In this document: positions 4,855 to 7,122 of the stretch, piece by piece
Layout: the number at the start of each line of letters is the position of its first letter
Position numbering within the stretch: the stretch's first letter is position 1
Assembly: GCA_020440405.1 (NCBI GenBank)
Contig: JAGROF010000156.1
Coordinates: 1 to 7,122 of the forward strand
Length of the DNA stretch: 7,122 nt
DNA from: Chlamydiia bacterium
GTDB taxonomy: Bacteria; Chlamydiota; Chlamydiia; Chlamydiales; Simkaniaceae
Direction of reading: 5' to 3'
The notes under the pieces: model-generated
Database searches by the model: none
The model's input: only the letters and a program-made list of their open reading frames with translations
Told to the model about the DNA's origin: nothing
Position numbers and translations under genes: made by a program

Positions 4855-6513
4855 ATGGAAGAAGTTTCAAGAAGCAGTCATCTTGAGAAAGCGCTCCAAC
4901 GAGGAGGCGACTACTACCGCCGGGTTAAAATCGGTGGGAAGAACTACTATGTCGTTGTCCTAGAAGGACGAGAGGTCTCTCATATCCGTCAAGATGTAGA
5001 TACCGCTAAGCTTAAGACACTTGCAGAAAGCTTCTTTAGCGCCCACAACAGAAATGACCCTGACATGGGAGAGAAAGAAATCACCCATATCGATTCAAAA
5101 GGAATCCACTATGCAGCAAGCGGTTCTCAACGTCACGACGCGGTAGGCTTAAGTGAAGCAGAAGGAGAGCCTCTTTTATCCAGATTCCGTGCTGAGCAGC
5201 CACAGATTGTCAAGGATCTGAATGGATTAACCGAGCGGATGTATACTAAAGCTGATATCCCAGCACGCTACCATCCCCTTCTTCCAGAAAGTGTTGATGG
5301 TCAATATACCAAGCCAATGGTCGAAAAGGCAATGATGAGTTATGGCTATGAAACGCTCCGTCCTATTTATGACCTAGTCACTTCAATAAACCCTGCGTGC
5401 AAAAGAGCTCTAGACGCTCGCCTCAATGAAATTGTCCGATCTGGCGACCTTTCTCCTACTGAAAAACTCGACGCAGCTTGTACAGCCCTTAAGCAACACA
5501 TGACAGCCCAAACGGCCTGGCAGGCTATGATGAATGTGTTATTCCCTCAAGAGTTAATTCTAATTCCTGATCACAGAGCTGAAGAAGAAGAGGAAGTCGA
5601 TCCTCATAGCGAAATGCATTCAGTCTCTAGCTCCCCTGTAGGAAGCCCCAGCGGTTCCTTTCAATTAGACCCTGAAGTCTTTGAGGAAGGGGGAATCCCC
5701 ATTCCAACAGCAACACCTCCCAGATCACCTTTTATCTCTTCTTCCAACTCAACGGTATCATTGTATTCTCCTCTTTCCTTCGGAAGAAATGAGGATGAGT
5801 TGAGCTTTGTTGATGACGAAGAATTCTTATCAAGATCAACAGGGCATGGGTCCCCTCCTTCATCCCTTTCAAGCTCACCAAGGAGTTGGAGCCCTGGGAT
5901 GGATCCAAGCTACCAGCTCGGGAATCTCGAAGACAGCGACTTTTTACCACCCCCAAGGACAGGACACACGCCCCCTACTGGAGGCGTAGAACGAAAAAAG
6001 GTCAGAGATGAGGATGACTCCCTCCAGTTTCATCTGGAATTTGAAGAAGAAGATACTTCCTCTTCATCAGAGTCAAGCTTCTTCAGTTGCGAAGAAGAAG
6101 AGAACCTTAGAAGTTCAAGAACAGTGCTCGGAGAAGAAGCCCATATTAAGCACGGTGTCACACGCTCCTTAAAAAGAGGGAAAAGAACTGTAGTTCCTAC
6201 AACGATTCCTCCTCACAGACCTCCTGCTAAGAAAATGTCAACAGAGGCTCTATTCGGTTATCTTGAAGCGCAAACACGGATTGTACCGGTAAAAACGCTT
6301 TCTAGCGCAGAAAGAAAAGCTGCTGCATGCAACGCCTTAGAGTTTATAGCGACAAACATAGAGGTAAGAGGAGAGGTGCCTGTGGAGTCTGTTCCCTTAA
6401 CGGATGATGCTCGCATTCTAATTCACGAGCTTTTGGCTAAACAGGGCAACACCAACCGCAGCACACGTCTGTTCCTCCTTAAGCAATCTTTAAGATCAAT
6501 AGCAATCCTTTAA
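4855..6513 (+). CDS. Unknown 552-residue protein with Ser/Pro/acidic disordered centre; candidate secreted effector
   Basis: I do not recognise a family. Three zones are visible. Residues 1-235 look folded and mixed alpha/beta (DYYRRVKIGGKNYYVVVLEG; a helical part ALDARLNEIVRSGDLSPTEK...TAQTAWQAMMNVLF). Residues ~240-445 are low complexity: an acidic run (EEEEE, 243-247), repeated Ser-Pro sites (S260, S264, S291, S305, S333, S341, S346), Thr-Pro at 287 and 372, and a Ser run followed by acids (TSSSSESSFFSCEEEE, 401-416). A basic patch (RSLKRGKR, 437-444, and PPAKK) leads to a helical C-terminal domain, ~460-552. There is no signal peptide, lipobox or transmembrane helix. Such organisation, with eukaryote-style phosphorylation sites and an NLS-like patch, is common in type III effectors of chlamydiae, but secretion is inference. 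It has its own TATAAT and GGGGA. The last codons lie in a tandem duplication that alters the C-terminus. Confidence 0.85.
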   Translation: MEEVSRSSHLEKALQRGGDYYRRVKIGGKNYYVVVLEGREVSHIRQDVDTAKLKTLAESFFSAHNRNDPDMGEKEITHIDSKGIHYAASGSQRHDAVGLSEAEGEPLLSRFRAEQPQIVKDLNGLTERMYTKADIPARYHPLLPESVDGQYTKPMVEKAMMSYGYETLRPIYDLVTSINPACKRALDARLNEIVRSGDLSPTEKLDAACTALKQHMTAQTAWQAMMNVLFPQELILIPDHRAEEEEEVDPHSEMHSVSSSPVGSPSGSFQLDPEVFEEGGIPIPTATPPRSPFISSSNSTVSLYSPLSFGRNEDELSFVDDEEFLSRSTGHGSPPSSLSSSPRSWSPGMDPSYQLGNLEDSDFLPPPRTGHTPPTGGVERKKVRDEDDSLQFHLEFEEEDTSSSSESSFFSCEEEENLRSSRTVLGEEAHIKHGVTRSLKRGKRTVVPTTIPPHRPPAKKMSTEALFGYLEAQTRIVPVKTLSSAERKAAACNALEFIATNIEVRGEVPVESVPLTDDARILIHELLAKQGNTNRSTRLFLLKQSLRSIAIL

Positions 6514-6522
6514 GATCAATAG
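6484..6522. repeat. Imperfect tandem duplication (19 + 20 nt) across two convergent stop codons
   Basis: CAATCTTTAAGATCAATAG (6484-6502) is followed directly by CAATCCTTTAAGATCAATAG (6503-6522), the same unit with one extra C. The second unit contains the TAA stop of the plus-strand gene (6511-6513) and the TGA stop of the minus-strand gene (6518-6516). If the second unit were absent, the plus-strand protein would end IAL with a TGA at 6528-6530 instead of IAIL, and the two genes would overlap; the minus-strand protein would be unchanged. Confidence 0.8.
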
Positions 6523-7103
6523 CTTTGTGAGTTCCCACAAGAACAGGAGCCCTTGACGTTGGGATTTGTCACTTTAAACCCTGATCCCATGAGCCCCTCG
6601 AGATAATCGATTTCGCATCCTAAAAGCCGTCCCAGCATTTTCTTGTGAACATGAATCTTAACCCCATGAGATTCAAAGACTTCATCGTCTTCTTGAGCCG
6701 CTTCGGAGAAATCTAGAATGTACTCAAACCCTCCACATCCTCCTGGCTTATCTGCAAAGCGGAGGGCCCAGCCCGTCCTTTTATCGGCCTCTAAAATCCC
6801 CTTAAACTTCTCTGCAGCCCGTTTGGTGAGGGAAATGGTGGTTGGATCACTCTCCTCTTCAAGGAGCTCATTCAGCCGCTTTAAAAGGGCTTCTATCTCC
6901 TCTTCCCCGTAGCCATGCCCCAGCATTCCCACTTCTAGGGTTTCCCATGTCGAAGCCTGGCATCCCACACATTGGAGCCCTGCATTGGAGAGCTCCTGGG
7001 CAATGCGCTGGCTCTTCTGGGGATACTTCCCAAAAATCGTGTCGATCGTCATGTCTCGAGTAATAGTTTTTTTAGAGGGTGTATGCGAATTATAATGGTT
7101 CAT
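6516..7103 (-). CDS. DUF1858 + HesB/IscA fusion, iron-sulfur cluster carrier-like protein
   Basis: A 195-residue two-domain protein. Residues ~13-80 match DUF1858 (TITRDMTIDTIFGKYPQ..., then LQCVGCQASTWETLE with the C45-x-x-C48 pair). Residues ~88-195 are an A-type iron-sulfur carrier: ISLTKRAAEKFKGIL, then GWALRFADKPGGCGGFEYIL with C123, and GFKVTNPNVKGSCSCG with C187 and C189. These three Cys correspond to the cluster-binding set of IscA/SufA. It probably holds or delivers Fe-S clusters in the cytoplasm; the DUF1858 CxxC may add a redox or second metal site. Start: ATG 7103 has AAAAGG 8 bases upstream and keeps ITRDMTI, which is conserved at the start of DUF1858; an internal ATG at 7052 would cut into the domain and lacks a ribosome-binding site. 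The first ten codons are the 32-nt repeat shared with the xerD upstream region. It converges on the 552-residue gene with a 2-base gap and no terminator hairpin. Confidence 0.88.
   Translation of the reverse strand: MNHYNSHTPSKKTITRDMTIDTIFGKYPQKSQRIAQELSNAGLQCVGCQASTWETLEVGMLGHGYGEEEIEALLKRLNELLEEESDPTTISLTKRAAEKFKGILEADKRTGWALRFADKPGGCGGFEYILDFSEAAQEDDEVFESHGVKIHVHKKMLGRLLGCEIDYLEGLMGSGFKVTNPNVKGSCSCGNSQSY
7072..7103. repeat. 32-nt dispersed repeat, copy B (start of the DUF1858/IscA gene)
   Basis: Matches 2493-2524 at 31 of 32 positions and begins exactly at the start codon of the DUF1858/IscA gene. Here it is coding (MNHYNSHTPS) and preceded by AAAAGG; the -35 position relative to its TATAAT is AAAAGG, so it is not a convincing promoter in this copy. 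Confidence 0.85.
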
Positions 7104-7122
7104 CTTTTTAGCCTTTTCTAAT

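Noticed and set aside
5732..5956. Antisense frame within the low-complexity part of the 552-residue gene
   Set aside because: Explained by biased codon composition of the Ser/Pro-rich region; no start signal.
6511..6518. Intrinsic terminator between the two convergent genes
   Set aside because: Only 2 bases separate the stops and the surrounding direct repeat does not form a GC-rich stem with a T-run.
7050..7052. Internal ATG (7052) as the start of the DUF1858/IscA gene, with the repeat TATAAT as its promoter
   Set aside because: It would remove the conserved ITRD part of DUF1858, has no ribosome-binding site, and no -35 lies at the right distance; ATG 7103 has AAAAGG.

Overview
The window looks like a piece of a bacterial chromosome from the Chlamydiota, most likely an environmental (Parachlamydiales/Simkania-like) lineage. 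The main clues are a MOMP-like outer-membrane beta-barrel that opens its mature domain with an E-P-F-L-E-V-D-F-x-Y-W-K segment, and a long cytoplasmic-type protein with a Ser/Pro/acidic low-complexity centre that resembles secreted effectors of intracellular bacteria. Legionella-like gammaproteobacteria share the barrel family and cannot be excluded from this sequence alone.

Layout. Bases 1-435 (+) are the 3' end of an RND efflux pump permease. A perfect 23-bp inverted repeat (441-507) separates it from a convergent minus-strand block. Read in the direction of transcription, that block is: an adenylate-kinase-like P-loop kinase (4681-4064); a winged-helix/Fic-fold protein with a degenerate Fic motif (3860-2529); a possible 16-codon mini-ORF or promoter segment (2524-2474); a XerD-type tyrosine recombinase (2477-1623); and the MOMP-like barrel (1568-516). 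Diverging from the kinase is a 552-residue protein of unknown function (4855-6513, +). It converges, with only 2 bases between the stop codons, on a minus-strand DUF1858 + HesB/IscA fusion (7103-6516).

How the parts may work together. The Fic-fold gene carries its own control region: a TTGAAA-N17-TAATAT promoter decorated with TACGGCCA-type boxes exactly 21 bp apart, plus one more box just inside the gene. The simplest reading is autoregulation by the protein's own N-terminal winged helix. The fic-xerD-barrel genes lie close together (gaps of about 50 bases) and could be read through, but candidate internal promoters sit in front of xerD and, more weakly, the barrel.

Structures not explained by the genes: a 32-nt sequence (31/32 identical) occurs both upstream of xerD and as the first codons of the DUF1858/IscA gene; a diverged second copy of the 'ACCACAGAGAGCACAGAGG' palindrome lies behind the kinase; and a 19/20-nt tandem duplication spans the two convergent stop codons. 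No tRNA, rRNA, CRISPR array or insertion sequence was recognised. The strongest candidates for something undescribed are the Fic-fold regulator with its phased operators and the 552-residue effector-like protein.
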